A stretch of DNA of 64,000 bases from Pseudeuparius sepicola (Eukaryota > Arthropoda > Insecta > Coleoptera > Anthribidae), in contig OY987298.1 in assembly GCA_963920635.1 (NCBI GenBank), forward strand, positions 119,774,035 to 119,838,034, written 5' to 3'. The position numbers and the translations under genes were made by a program. The notes under the pieces were generated by a model. The model was not told the origin of the DNA, searched no databases, and saw only the letters and a list, made by a program, of their open reading frames with translations. Shown here in pieces: positions 45,841 through 56,089 of this stretch. Positions within the stretch are counted from its first letter, which is position 1; each line of letters starts with the position of its first letter.

Positions 45841-45999
45841 TTTGTTGCTTCCCAAATCATGCCTATCTTTTTGATTTGGTTAATGTTACACCGTACTGAT
45901 GATTGCCAAATAGCACGAAACACGTGTATGCGGTTACTAGTTCTTTGTTTGTTTACTTTGATTGTTTATTCCCATTATCACTTTTTCTTATAATTGTCA
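45841..45999 (+). repeat. Single hammerhead family B repeat (third copy)
   Basis: Begins TTTGTTGCTTCCCAAATCAT, exactly as at 41281, and continues through the ribozyme to CTTATAATTGT, with scattered changes (TTTGTTTGTTTACTTTGATT against TTTTGTTAACTTTGAGTG). The left boundary is sharp: the flanks of the two copies differ from the next base outward. Unit length is about 160 bp. Confidence 0.75.
45890..45934 (+). ncRNA. Hammerhead-like ribozyme, family B, third copy
   Basis: Same fold as 41329-41373: CUGAUGA, loop CAAAUA, GAAA, ACACGUGU, ACCGUA/UGCGGU. The 3' side of stem II is GCAC rather than GCAU, which still leaves position 10.1 (U) unpaired with 11.1 (C). GCAC is what a GUGC/GCAC stem would need, so the ancestor probably had G at 10.1. 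Confidence 0.65.
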
Positions 46000-48392
46000 A
46001 TATTTCTTAAAAGGGTTTCGCTCATAGTCACGGCTAAGACTTAGCCACCTGTCCAAGGACAGTCCTTTTTTCAAACAAATTGTCCTTGTGACTTTTTTAG
46101 CCCTAAAATGTCCTTTTTAATAACCTTAAGGGTGACGGGGTCGGTAGTTCGAGTTCGGAAAGCGGAACATGCTCTACTAGCTCCTGGTGACCTGACTCCT
46201 CGATTATATCGTTTTTATTATCGTTGTAGACTTTACTGGATTACTGGTGGTACCTAAGTTCATTTTATTGTATTGATATTATCAAAGATCTATCCAACCT
46301 AGATATTCAGATGAGAATGTGTTTGACAAGGGGAATGAAAATGTAACTTAATTTTCGCCCACTTTAGTGATTTAATTACTTAGAATTTTGACAAAATTTA
46401 AACTTTTTAAGGTATTGTTATAATTTAATTTGTAAGAAAATTTCTAGAAGAATTTCTGGCAATGCCCTTTTTTCACTTTGCAAAAAGGTGGCAACCCTAC
46501 GGCTAACCAAGTCGTGACAATACAATTGAATTGGAAGTAAAACTACTTGTAGCTTATAGTTCCTACGACAACTTACTTTCCTCCCTAGGAAACAGGGAGG
46601 ACAATACTTTTCTCCATATAGGGAAGGAAATACATACTTTCGTAGAAAATTCGCCAAAGATATTTCATATATACCTAGCTATTTCCAAGATGTTAACGCT
46701 CAGAATTAAAAACAATTAATGCATTTAAAATAAAGGCATCTGAATGCATATTATCCTAGAAAAAATTTAACAGATTTTTCTTCAGAAAAAATAAATCATG
46801 GAATACATCAACCTGTTTATTGTTTGGTAAATTTGATGGTACTGCCACGTGTACACCTAAATTATACAATTCCCAAGATATACCTACGAAAAATTATGTG
46901 GCATTTTTATTTTACTAATAAACATATATAGGAGTAGATTGTAAATCTGCCGGCATAAAATATTATTATACCTAGTCATTTGCGTCTTTATCTTTTATAT
47001 ATTTTTAATTGAAATTCATAATGTAGATATCGATTTTCCCAGACGATCGCACTATCCGGCAGGTTCGATTTAATTGGTTGTTATCTTGTTTTCTAGCAAG
47101 CACGAAGTGGGCAAACGTGTAGTTTTACTATAAAAAGTAGTGCGTTAGTGTTGCCACTGGCAACGGAAGCAGTTCGTGCACCTAGACTATTATTTGTTTT
47201 GGTTTGTTATTTGTATAAATAGTGAATGATTACAATGCCATTTGTTACTATTGGTCTAGGCATTTTGTCTGGGGTTATTAACTAAAAAAAGGGGGAAAAC
47301 GATTTTTGACAATACAGTGATATAAAATTCTTGATATTGACAGTTGCCAATGTTGACTTATTTAAAAATTAATTGTGAGAGCAGAGTAAGTTTTTGTACT
47401 CTCATATGTCTTCGTGCAGCCTTCTACTTCGTGGGATAATTTAAGTTTATCTACCTCCTCACTTAAATTTTCTAAATTATTAATGAAATGTAACGCTTGA
47501 ATACAAAAAACAACAAGATGTAAACTGTACTCCAATAATATTTCCACTTTGATATTAATTTGTGAATGCAGATTGTCATTTGTATTGCATGAAGATTCAG
47601 TATGTCATCACTGTTTTCATTGTCATTTTCCTTTCTCGAAACGATAATCCCATGAAAATGTCTTATGGCGTATTCACACCTTTAGTTTTTTATTTAGTTT
47701 AACTCGTTTGACTTCCTTAACGTTTATTTTTTAAATACTTATTATGCTTGTCTATATGGAGAAATAATCCTTAACTTAGATGAAACTAAATGCAGGAACT
47801 TCGCAAGACGGTGTACGCGTCAAATTCTTAATATCTTTTCTAAACAAACTTCAACCAGCTTTCAACCCTTCACGTTTCAATTCCAACGCTTCGCCTTCGC
47901 AAAGAATCAAAACCTATCCTGGGCGCCCTATGACCCACTAAGAGCGTTCGCTCTGCGGTGTCAAGGGTTGTCAGCCACAGGGCAAAGTTTTTTGCCATCC
48001 GGCGGCGTCGAAAGGGCCGTTCATCGCGCCCTCTACAATGGGGGGCGGAGGTCCGCAGGGATTAAATCATAACCGGCCATGGGAAAAACGCGATACTTTT
48101 GCCGGCGCTGCCGAGGACGCGAGGTAAGTGACAGGGGCCGTGCGGACGTTCCCGGACAATAGGCGATGAAATGGGTTTTCGGATGGAGATTTCTGCTGAG
48201 AGTATCTGCTAGGAATTGACGTATAAGGATAGGTATCTACAGGGTATAACAGTTTTTAGCTAAATCTATGGATTGGGCTCACGCCTCATATATATTTTTG
48301 TATGTGAGGCATGGAATCAACTAGATTGCCTAGCGTTCTCTACCTCGAAGTAGTCTCCGATTTTCTACTGAACCAAGCGGAAAAATAACGAA
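46000..48392. other. No gene recognised; one GC-rich island
   Basis: 47880-48160 is CG-rich and open-chromatin-like in composition (GGCGGCGTCGAAAGGGCCG, GCCGGCGCTGCCGAGGACGC), with a GAGGTAAGTGA donor-like site at 48121. A TATA-like CTATAAAAAG lies at 47129. No exon with a recognisable product was found in either. Confidence 0.35.
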
Positions 48393-48434
48393 TACTTACT
48401 TACTTACTTACTTACTTACGTTCTTACTTACGTT

Positions 48435-48465
<31 letters not shown>

Positions 48466-48466
48466 T

Positions 48467-48520
<54 letters not shown>
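48393..48520. repeat. TTAC tetranucleotide microsatellite
   Basis: About 30 units of ACTT/TTAC with three GTTC interruptions. It directly abuts the left arm of the mariner pair at 48522. Confidence 0.95.
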
Positions 48521-48521
<1 letters not shown>

Positions 48522-48837
48522 GGAAAGACCACGTTTTTCTGATAAACTTTCCTGAATATTTTTTTATATCTTGTTTCGTTAAAAAGTTATATGCGTATTA
48601 TTTGTAAAAATATATAAAAAAGCCATGGTACTTTTTAATGAAAATCGAGGTAGCCATGACTTATAAAGGTATATTTTTGACAGAAACAATTGACAGATAT
48701 GCTCGTACCGAGGCCCGTACAGATGTATTATGGAAGAAGTATTAAAATTGTATTAGTTATAAAAATATAACTTTATGAACGCCTTTTTATGAAAAACTGT
48801 TATTGGTGTTATTTTTTTCTATTAAATCATCAATATT

Positions 48838-49031
48838 CCCTGATGGAATTTTGTAAACAAGGTTTTTCAGAACTTTCCATAAATAGAAACCTAATAGAGT
48901 TCATTATTTAGAAATTCTTTTAAAATGTTGGCTTTGTGTGGTGGAGCTCGGTCGTGTTGAAACCACATGGTTCTTCTTAAATGCAATGGCACATTTTCCA
49001 GGACAACTGGCAACTGTTATTGCAAAAATTA
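48838..49031 (-). pseudogene. Transposase fragment, left arm of the pair
   Basis: On the minus strand the sequence matches 59600-59870 of the right arm, including GAAAATGTGCCATTGCA and AAGAAGAACCA.GTGGTTT, then the DG(R)APPHKAN block holding the second catalytic Asp region. A deletion removes the stretch encoding the third acidic residue. It is not functional. Confidence 0.75.
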
Positions 49032-49093
49032 GAGATTATGTTCATGTACTACAAAGTATATATCCTGAGTCAAATTAGCCTTGGGTTAATCGG

Positions 49094-50230
49094 TGTGACA
49101 GGTAGGGCAATACCCATTTTTTTCCATTCTAAACTTAGTAGGTATTTTTTTTATAAAAAGGAATAATTTTGCCAAATTGCCTTTTATGCCAATTATCTTA
49201 ATTACCCTCATTGAAACATCACGCGGTTTTTATCAATATTTTGGCGACCAAATTTAGGCTCACCTCTAACCTCCCTTCGCGAAATGTGTGCAAATGATGA
49301 AACAGTTAGAGATAACACGCAAGGCGTCGGGCAAAGAAACGCGAAGACTACGTGACTTGCGTCAAACAACCGGATTCAAATTTTGGATAAATTCCTAAGA
49401 GGCGGCCAACTCTGGGCTAATCTCCAGTGTGTGCCTGAGCTGTCTACACCGTGCTTCAAAGTGTCATACGCCGATCCTCGAAACGCCAACCTTGTCGACT
49501 GTCAACTAAACATGAGTAAGCTATTGTGCTAAAACTATTATTTTCCGGTTTGCTCTAGTTTTTCGTACTTAATTGAATTTTTGCTCTATTACCTACCTGT
49601 TGTGCTATACCTGTCGCTATTACTGGGGTTCTTATTTTATTGGGTTTTATTTTATTATTATTCTCTAGTGATCGTTTGCCCTTAGCGCATTATTAATATT
49701 AGTGAGAATTTAAGGGGTTAGCTTAAAAGTGTATCAAACTAATATCAAGGATTCATTTTGATCAAAACAGTATTTTTCTTCTTCTTTACATCCTTTATGT
49801 TAGTTCTTGACTATTCTTGTACCTTGTTTATATTTTAGATTATTGCTAATAAACGTTTTAGAATTTTTTTTTTCAAGTTCCTTAATCAATTACTTAAGCT
49901 TCCTGTATTCTTAGTTTATTAGTGGGTTATTCTTGTTCTTAAATCATTCTCTAGTCATTTAATATATTATATTTTTATTGGGAAGAACGCCGATTATTAT
50001 TTACCTTGGATCACCTGGACTGACAGAATAACAAGTATAGCTGGGGTGGCAAGCGAATCCTCGTACGCCCTTAATAATTAAAAATCAACTAAGATCCAAA
50101 TAACCAATTAACAAGTATTTAGTTTTTTTTCTCCTTATTTAAATAAGGTGGTGACAGCGAAGCCAACATCAGATTATTAGTATTTGTGTTTTTCGTAAAA
50201 AAGTCCTTCCGACTCGTCCGGCTGGTAACA
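49094..50230 (+). repeat. 5' LTR, 1137 bp
   Basis: TGTGACAGGTAGGGCAATAC to GTCCGGCTGGTAACA. Preceded by the target duplicate TCGG. It differs from the 3' LTR (1160 bp) mainly near 49165-49195 and in a TTATT-repeat near 49650. Confidence 0.95.
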
Positions 50231-50233
50231 ATT

Positions 50234-50252
50234 TGGTGACAGAGCGGTGGGA
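50234..50252 (+). other. Primer binding site
   Basis: TGGTGACAGAGCGGTGGGA begins three bases after the LTR. TGG matches the CCA tail of a tRNA, and the rest is closest to a tRNA-Leu-type 3' end (TGGTGTCAGGAGTGGGAT in animals), with differences. The tRNA identity is tentative. Confidence 0.6.
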
Positions 50253-50733
50253 TATAAATAAAATAGGAGTTCTTTTGGGGATGAAATAAAATAGTTTTTA
50301 TTTTGGGATTGAATAAGAGAGATGAATTTTTCTGAAGTTTGTTTTTAGAAAGATATTGTTAAGATTTTTTTTGAATTTACCCTGAAAAAAAAATAAAAAT
50401 AAAAAGGCAGATTGATTAAGACTGGGATTAAACAAGAGATCAGATTAAATTACCTAATAGTTTTCGGATTTTTCTTTCCTTCTTTCTTGGTATTGCTTGA
50501 TCTACGATAGTTTTTTTTTAAACCCGATTAAAAGCAAGTAGTTTTGGAAACACCAGTTTAACGACTTAGACAATTAGCTTATCACTCTAATTTAAAATAA
50601 GAACAGAGAAACAAGTGGCAGTGAACTTGACCCTGAAACCTCCTATCTCTTAACGTCTTGTAATCTCGGTGCATATTTGTTAGAGTTCAATCCAGGATAT
50701 TATCGGCTGTATTATTCAGATTTAGACATTAAA

Positions 50734-51504
50734 ATGGGTAATGAAAAAGCAGAAGGAAGCAAACAGGTAGCGATAAAGACAGTAGTAATGAATCTGGACG
50801 GGCTAGACACAATCGAAAGGTTTGACGGGAAAGGAAAGGTGCGCGAATTTTTAGAGGTCATAGACATGACCGGGGATCTATACGACTGGGACGAAAATAC
50901 GCGAATTAAAGTAACTAAATTAAAATTGCGAGGGCTTGCGCTGGAGGTTACCCATGCGGCAGGGCGCGATAAAACATGGTCGTGGGTAGATTTGAAGGAA
51001 CATTTGATCAGCCATTTTGCGGTAAAACTAACACCTTTTTAAGCAATGCAAAGGTTTCAGAGCACGTATCAACGGTCTCAAGAAGGTATCGTAACTTACG
51101 CGCAAAGAATTCAGAAGGCAGGGCGCGACACAATTAAGCTCACAAATAACGAGAATCAAAACAAGGTGATTCTCGATAATTTGGAAAATCACCTGCATAT
51201 TCAATTCTTAACCGGGATGTTACCTTTTTTGAGAGAAAAAGTAGTTTTACGCGGTACACAAAACTTTACAAATGCAGTAGCCGTGGCCACCGAAATGGAG
51301 GCGTCGTTAAAAACGTGGAGGCGACCCGAAAGAACTCAAGCAATCGGTATTGCGGGTACGGTAAATTATCAAGGAAGACAACCGGTAAGTAATAATTCAT
51401 GTACGTACTGTAAGAAGGTAGGTCATACTTTAGAAGAATGTAGAAGTAGACCCAGGTGTTATAATTGCAACGCTCCGGGACATTTTGCCCGAGAGTGTCC
51501 ATAA
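50734..51504 (+). pseudogene. gag: Gag polyprotein, broken by one in-frame stop
   Basis: The likely start is the ATG at 50734 (MGNEKAEG). The frame is interrupted by TAA at 51040-51042 and then continues in the same phase to 51504. The first part resembles the capsid region of gypsy Gag (FDGKGKVREFLEVID, WVDLKEHLISHF). The C-terminal part has two CCHC zinc knuckles, CTYCKKVGHTLEEC and CYNCNAPGHFAREC (about 51397-51501), the nucleocapsid RNA-binding signature. The 3' end overlaps the protease frame by about 40 bases, so Gag-Pol would need a -1 shift. Confidence 0.85.
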
Positions 51505-51992
51505 AACTCCAATCCGCGGAGACCTCAGAATCAGAATCGTTAGAGAAAAAATCAGAGTGCACTGAAGTACATGAAGTTCCAAAAATAATTAATTTAAATC
51601 CTTTAGGGAGTACGCGAGCTATGACCCTAACGGCCGAGGTAAATGGTGACGCGTGCACCTTGCTATTAGATTCCGGGGCTTCAGTGTCACTACTTAAGTA
51701 TTTTTTAGTTTCAGAATATCAGTTAAAAATCAGTTCAAGAATTTATTTAGTAGATGTTCAGGGTAATCGTATCCCCAACCTAGGAACTATGTGTTTAAAA
51801 ACCAAATTAGGTGCGTTTCTATTTACGCAAGTTTATGTTATTGTCCGAGACGATTTTCCTATAGAGCAGGACGGCATTCTCGGAGCCGATTTTCTCATGG
51901 ATCAAACTGTAGGAGCCCAATGGGACGGAAAAAACAGTTTTATAAAAATAGGAAGAATCAAAGTACCCTTGTCTAGATTTAAAGAAATTTAA
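51465..51992 (+). CDS. pro: Protease domain of the gypsy polyprotein
   Basis: Frame -1 relative to gag, overlapping its end. Shows the retropepsin active site LLLDSGASVSLL (about 51662-51697) and the downstream ILGADFL motif (about 51872), with an aspartic protease length of roughly 100 residues. The role is to cut Gag-Pol inside the particle. It ends at TAA 51990-51992, whereas an intact pol would read on into RT, so a frame change separates it from RT. Confidence 0.8.
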   Translation: MQRSGTFCPRVSIKLQSAETSESESLEKKSECTEVHEVPKIINLNPLGSTRAMTLTAEVNGDACTLLLDSGASVSLLKYFLVSEYQLKISSRIYLVDVQGNRIPNLGTMCLKTKLGAFLFTQVYVIVRDDFPIEQDGILGADFLMDQTVGAQWDGKNSFIKIGRIKVPLSRFKEI

Positions 51993-52392
51993 TGAGTCAG
52001 GAGAAAGTGTCAAAACTCCAAATTTGCTCGAGGAATGAGTCACCAGGTTTTTATGACCCTCATTACAAGGTGACCTTTCCTAGTTCTTGTTCAGGAAAAA
52101 ATGAGTCCCATTTAACAACGATCAGAAAAAGTGCACGTTTAAGTTCGAGTCCAAGCTATCATAATAGCTATAATTACAGTTCCGAGCCTGGGTGCTCAAG
52201 TGTCGTTACAGGGGCCGGCCCTAATGAAAAAAGGTCGTTATTGTAAGCCACAGTTCTCCCAACCCCTTAACTAGCTGTCCAACCACACAAATTGGCGACG
52301 ACAGTAGTAACTCCCTTCCCAAGCGCGTTCAAAGTGGCCCAAACAACGACGGATCAATACAACGCACCGAAGCTGAAGCATTTCTCACGTTC
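51993..52392 (+). pseudogene. Linker between protease and RT, frame lost
   Basis: No single open frame spans this part. A short frame at 51992-52246 is rich in Ser and has no domain. From about 52360 the frame that carries RT becomes readable (EAEAFLTFV.LPENLRIPA). At least one indel must lie here. Confidence 0.5.
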
Positions 52393-54088
52393 GTGAGGCT
52401 GCCTGAGAATCTAAGGATTCCAGCCAGGTGTGAGGTTATCACTGATGGCGTATGTGAGGATCAGCTACCTTCATCTTTTGTGGGTGTGATGGAACCAGCT
52501 TTTCTAGCTACCCAAGGGATATTGGTCGCGAGAACTCTAGTACGTAGTGATAATCTGATTCCAGTTCGTCTGGTAGAAAGTTCAAAAAGGATTCCAGTTC
52601 GTCTGGTAGAAAGTTCAAAAAGGATTCCAGTTAGTCTGGTAGAAAGTTCAAAAAGGATTCCAGTTAGTCTGGTAGAAAGTTCAAAAATGATTCCAGTTCG
52701 CCTGGTAAATGTTAACAGATTCAGTAAGGACTGTAACGGGACAAACAATAGTAGGTTTATTAGAGCAAATTTCGGAGGAGAAACAAGGTAATATAGGTAT
52801 ACAAATTATCACTTAAGAGATTTTCAGAATTCAGGTGCGGATGAAATAATTAACACGATAGAACTCGATCACCTCGGATCAACAGAAAAAGTCAGGTTAA
52901 CTAAGTTGCTTAAAAATTACGCGGATATTTTTCATACAAAAGGTAAATTGCTTAAAGGTACAGGACAGGTAAAACACCACATAATCACTGAAGAAGTACC
53001 ACCGATAACCAAGAAACCATACAGGGTACCATTTCAGCAAAGAGAAGTATTAAAAAAGGAAATTGACGAAATGTTGGAACAAGGGATTATACAACCATCT
53101 CAAAGTCCATGGTCAGCACCAGTAGTTATGGTCGCGAAGAAATCAGTTGACGGAAAAGAAGCTGTGAGGGTATGTATAGATCACAGGTAATTAAATAAAA
53201 TTACGAAGAGGGATTTTTTCCCATTACCTAACCTACAAGAAACAGTCGACAGTTTGGGTAACGCCAATTTATTCAGTACTTTAGATTTAGCCAGTGGCTA
53301 TTGGCAGGTAGAAATGCAACCGGAAGACATAGGTAAGACAGCATTTACCACTCCCGATGGACATTACGAATGTCTCAGAATGCCTTTTGGTTTAATAAAT
53401 AGTCCTTCCACTTGGCAAAGATTAATGTATGCAGTATTAACAGGCTTAACCAATGATATTTGTCTTGTTTATTTAGATGACATAATTATTTTTTCTAGCA
53501 CGTTCGACGAACACCTCAAAAGATTGAAAGTAGTTTTTCAAAAGCTACGAGACGCAAATCTGTCACTAAAACCAAGCAAATGTAAATTTTTGAAGGAAGA
53601 GACCGAGTACTTAGGACATATAATCTCAGCCGAAGGAGTCAAACCCGATCACCAAAAGACTATAGCAGTAAAAAGTTTTCCAACACCAAGAACCAGAAGG
53701 GATATACGTTCATTTCTAGGTTTAGTTGGTTTTTACAGGCGCTTCATATCACAATTTTCGCATATAGCAAAACCGTTGACCCATTTAACAAAAAAAGATG
53801 TTCCATTTATATGGACCGACAAACAACAACAAGCTTTTGACCAGCTAAAAGAGGCTTTGTGTTGTAACCCTGTTATGAAATTACCGGATTTCAGTCATCC
53901 TTTTATTTTAGCCACAGATGCATCAGGATATGCTATAGGAGCAATTTTAAGTCATAAAATAGATAATCAGGATCACCAATTGCATATGCTAGTCGTCTTA
54001 TGACAAAAGCAGAATGCAATTATAGTACAACTGAACAGGAATGTTTAGCCATCATATGGGCTGTCAAACATTTTAGATGTTACGTTAG
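52360..54088 (+). pseudogene. pol: Reverse transcriptase and RNase H, broken
   Basis: One reading phase runs from about 52360 to 53970 but has in-frame TAA at 52789-52791 and 53188-53190. RT motifs are clear: PYRVPFQQREVLKKEIDEML, SPWSAPVVMVAKK, FSTLDLASGYWQ, AFTTPDGHYECLRMPFGL and YLDDIIIFS (catalytic Asp pair near 53470). FLGLVGFYRRFI and ATDASGYAIGAIL (first RNase H Asp) follow. Near 53970 the phase changes. After [20 protein letters not shown] the next 40-50 codons, including the usual TDHKPL block, are deleted. [11 protein letters not shown] then continues in the integrase frame. The enzyme cannot be made as it stands. Confidence 0.9.
52558..52710 (+). repeat. 33-bp tandem repeat inside the pre-RT region
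   Basis: Four full units of 33 bp (52558-52689) and one partial, each coding IPVRLVESSKR or the variant IPVSLVESSKR/M. One unit corresponds to the single IPVRLVN segment that gypsy elements normally have upstream of RT. Because 33 is a multiple of three the frame is kept. Units 1-2 carry CGT and units 3-4 AGT at the same codon, so the array grew in more than one step. Confidence 0.95.
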
Positions 54089-55771
54089 CTCCTTAATGTC
54101 AAAGATCCCAGCAGCAGACTTACACGATGGGCGTTAACTCTTTCTCCTTACAAATATGAAATTATCCACAGACCAGGTAAGCTACATGGTAATGCAGATG
54201 CACTATCTAGGTATCCAGTAATGGTATTAGCCGCGCAAGAATATGAACCGATATGGGATCGATTAAGGATCAAAGAAGAACAATTAAAGGATCAGGAATT
54301 AACAAAGTATTTTAATCAAGAAGGGTTCTACGAAGACTATGATGGTATATGGTACAGAGAAAAGACGGACGGACAACGATATGACACGATTTTGGCACCC
54401 AAGAGTTTCCACTACAAAATTTTCCAAACTTTCCATGAATCACCAAACGCAGGACACCCAGGGTATGAAAAAACACACGCTGCAATCAAGACTAAGTTCT
54501 ATTGGCTACACATGAATGGGGATATCAAGGAGTTCTGTGAAAAATGTCTCTCATGCAATTTGCGTAAAACTTCACCTCATATTAAACCAGAGCCTGTACA
54601 ACGATTTCAGGAAGTCACACGTCCATTTCAACGAGTTGTAATGGATATAGTAGGACCATTACCAGTCTCCAATCAAGGTAATATATATCTTTTAACATTT
54701 CAGGACTATTTTTCAAAATGGGTAGAAGCAATAGCTGTTCCGGACCAAAAAGCTGAAACTGTCGCACGAGCGTTTGCCGAAAATATAATCGCACGTCATG
54801 GTGCACCTGAACAATTATTAACCGACAGAGGTTCAAACTTTGTTTCAGATATGTTTCTAAATACCTGTAAAATTTTTCAGATTAAAAAATTACAGACTAC
54901 ACCATATCACCCTCAAGGAAATGGCATGATAGAAAGGACACATCGCACTTTAAAAGATATTTTAGCTCACTTTATAGCCGAAGACCAGCGAAACTATGAT
55001 CTATGGATTCCTTATGTATGCATGGCTTACAGAAACACTATCCACAGCTCTACGGGAGAAACACCATACTTTTTAATACATGGTAGAGATATGAATATTC
55101 CACTGGAAGAGATATTAACCCCGATGCGAATCCATCACGATGTTAGCGAGAACTATTCAGCAGAACTAATGGTAAGATTAAAGAAAGCTTTTCAGATTAC
55201 CAGGGAGAAACTCGAAGAAGCAACTGAGAAATTACATAAGAAAACAGAAAAGAAGGCACGACCATCCCAAATTGCCATTGGAAATTTAGTTCTAATGAAA
55301 AATGTTGCCCCTACATTACGTAGGTCAAAGAAACTACAAATGAGATGGAAAGGTCCATATCGTGTGACAGATCAAACGAGTCCAGTCAATTTTATAATTA
55401 AAGAAATTAACAAGTCACGAAGTACACCTGAGAAGAAAATTCATGGCAATTTATTAAAGAAGATTAAGCAACCAAACCCAGGATTACAGTATTATCAAAT
55501 CAACAAGGAAATAATGGAATCTTCCGAAGAAGAGGAAGAAGAGGAACTAGACTTATCAGAGGAAAATAACGAAACACCAGTATTACAGGAAGAAGTACCA
55601 GACCTAGACGTACCAGGAGAAGAACCAGGAGACAATCCCGCAATCGAGATAGACAGACCTTTAGCAGAAAATGCCGAAGCGCCAGAACCCGAAATTGATG
55701 TTAGGTTACCTCATACTCGAAGTAGAGGTATAGCTCCAGAGCATCCATGGGTATTACAAAAAAAGATCTAA
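54089..55771 (+). CDS. RNase H tail plus integrase of the gypsy element
   Basis: Open from 54089; the first Met is at 54221. It begins with the RNase H end ([16 protein letters not shown]). The integrase has the HHCC zinc finger (H..NAGH..C..C, about 54436-54555), the catalytic core with D in [11 protein letters not shown] in LLTDRGSNF and E in [10 protein letters not shown], the last two spaced by 35 residues, and a GPYRV (GPY/F) C-terminal module near 55347. After that comes an acidic tail rich in Glu ([15 protein letters not shown]). All core residues are in place, so integration activity is plausible. Confidence 0.9.
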   Translation, partial: LLNVKDPSSRLTRWALTLSPYKYEIIHRPGKLHGNADALSRYPVMVLAAQEYEPIWDRLRIKEEQLKDQELTKYFNQEGFYEDYDGIWYREKTDGQRYDTILAPKSFHYKIFQTFHESPNAGHPGYEKTHAAIKTKFYWLHMNGDIKEFCEKCLSCNLRKTSPHIKPEPVQRFQEVTRPFQRVVMDIVGPLPVSNQGNIYLLTFQDYFSKWVEAIAVPDQKAETVARAFAENIIARHGAPEQLLTDRGSNFVSDMFLNTCKIFQIKKLQTTPYHPQGNGMIERTHRTLKDILAHFIAEDQRNYDLWIPYVCMAYRNTIHSSTGETPYFLIHGRDMNIPLEEILTPMRIHHDVSENYSAELMVRLKKAFQITREKLEEATEKLHKKTEKKARPSQIAIGNLVLMKNVAPTLRRSKKLQMRWKGPYRVTDQTSPVNFIIKEINKSRSTPEKKIHGNLLKKIKQPNPGLQYYQINKEIMESSEEEEEEELDLSEENNETPVLQEEVPDLDVPGEEPGDNPAIEIDRPLAENAEAPEPEIDVRLPHTRSRGIAPEHPWVLQKKI

Positions 55772-56089
55772 TATTTATCTTAGTAATCAGTTTTATTTTA
55801 TCGTACTTTATTTTTATTATTGTTATTGTTTTATTACTAGTTTCGCTTTTAGACCATTCATACGGAAGTAAAGGTAATCCAGTAATCCAGTAATCCAGTA
55901 TAAATACATAAAAATTTAGCATAGAAAAGGGGAATTTAATTCGTTTTATTTGAGTATATCATAAGTATTATTTCTTTGTGTTCAAGAATAGTGGTTAGAT
56001 CAAATCGAATCGTTCCTCAGCCAGAATAAAAGTACCGGGAAATAAAAATATCTGTACTATTAACCACTTTTCTCTATAAAGTTATGTAA

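Noticed and set aside
47235..47285. 17-codon frame MPFVTIGLGILSGVIN after a TATA-like box
   Set aside because: Too short, no conservation evidence and no splice site to extend it.
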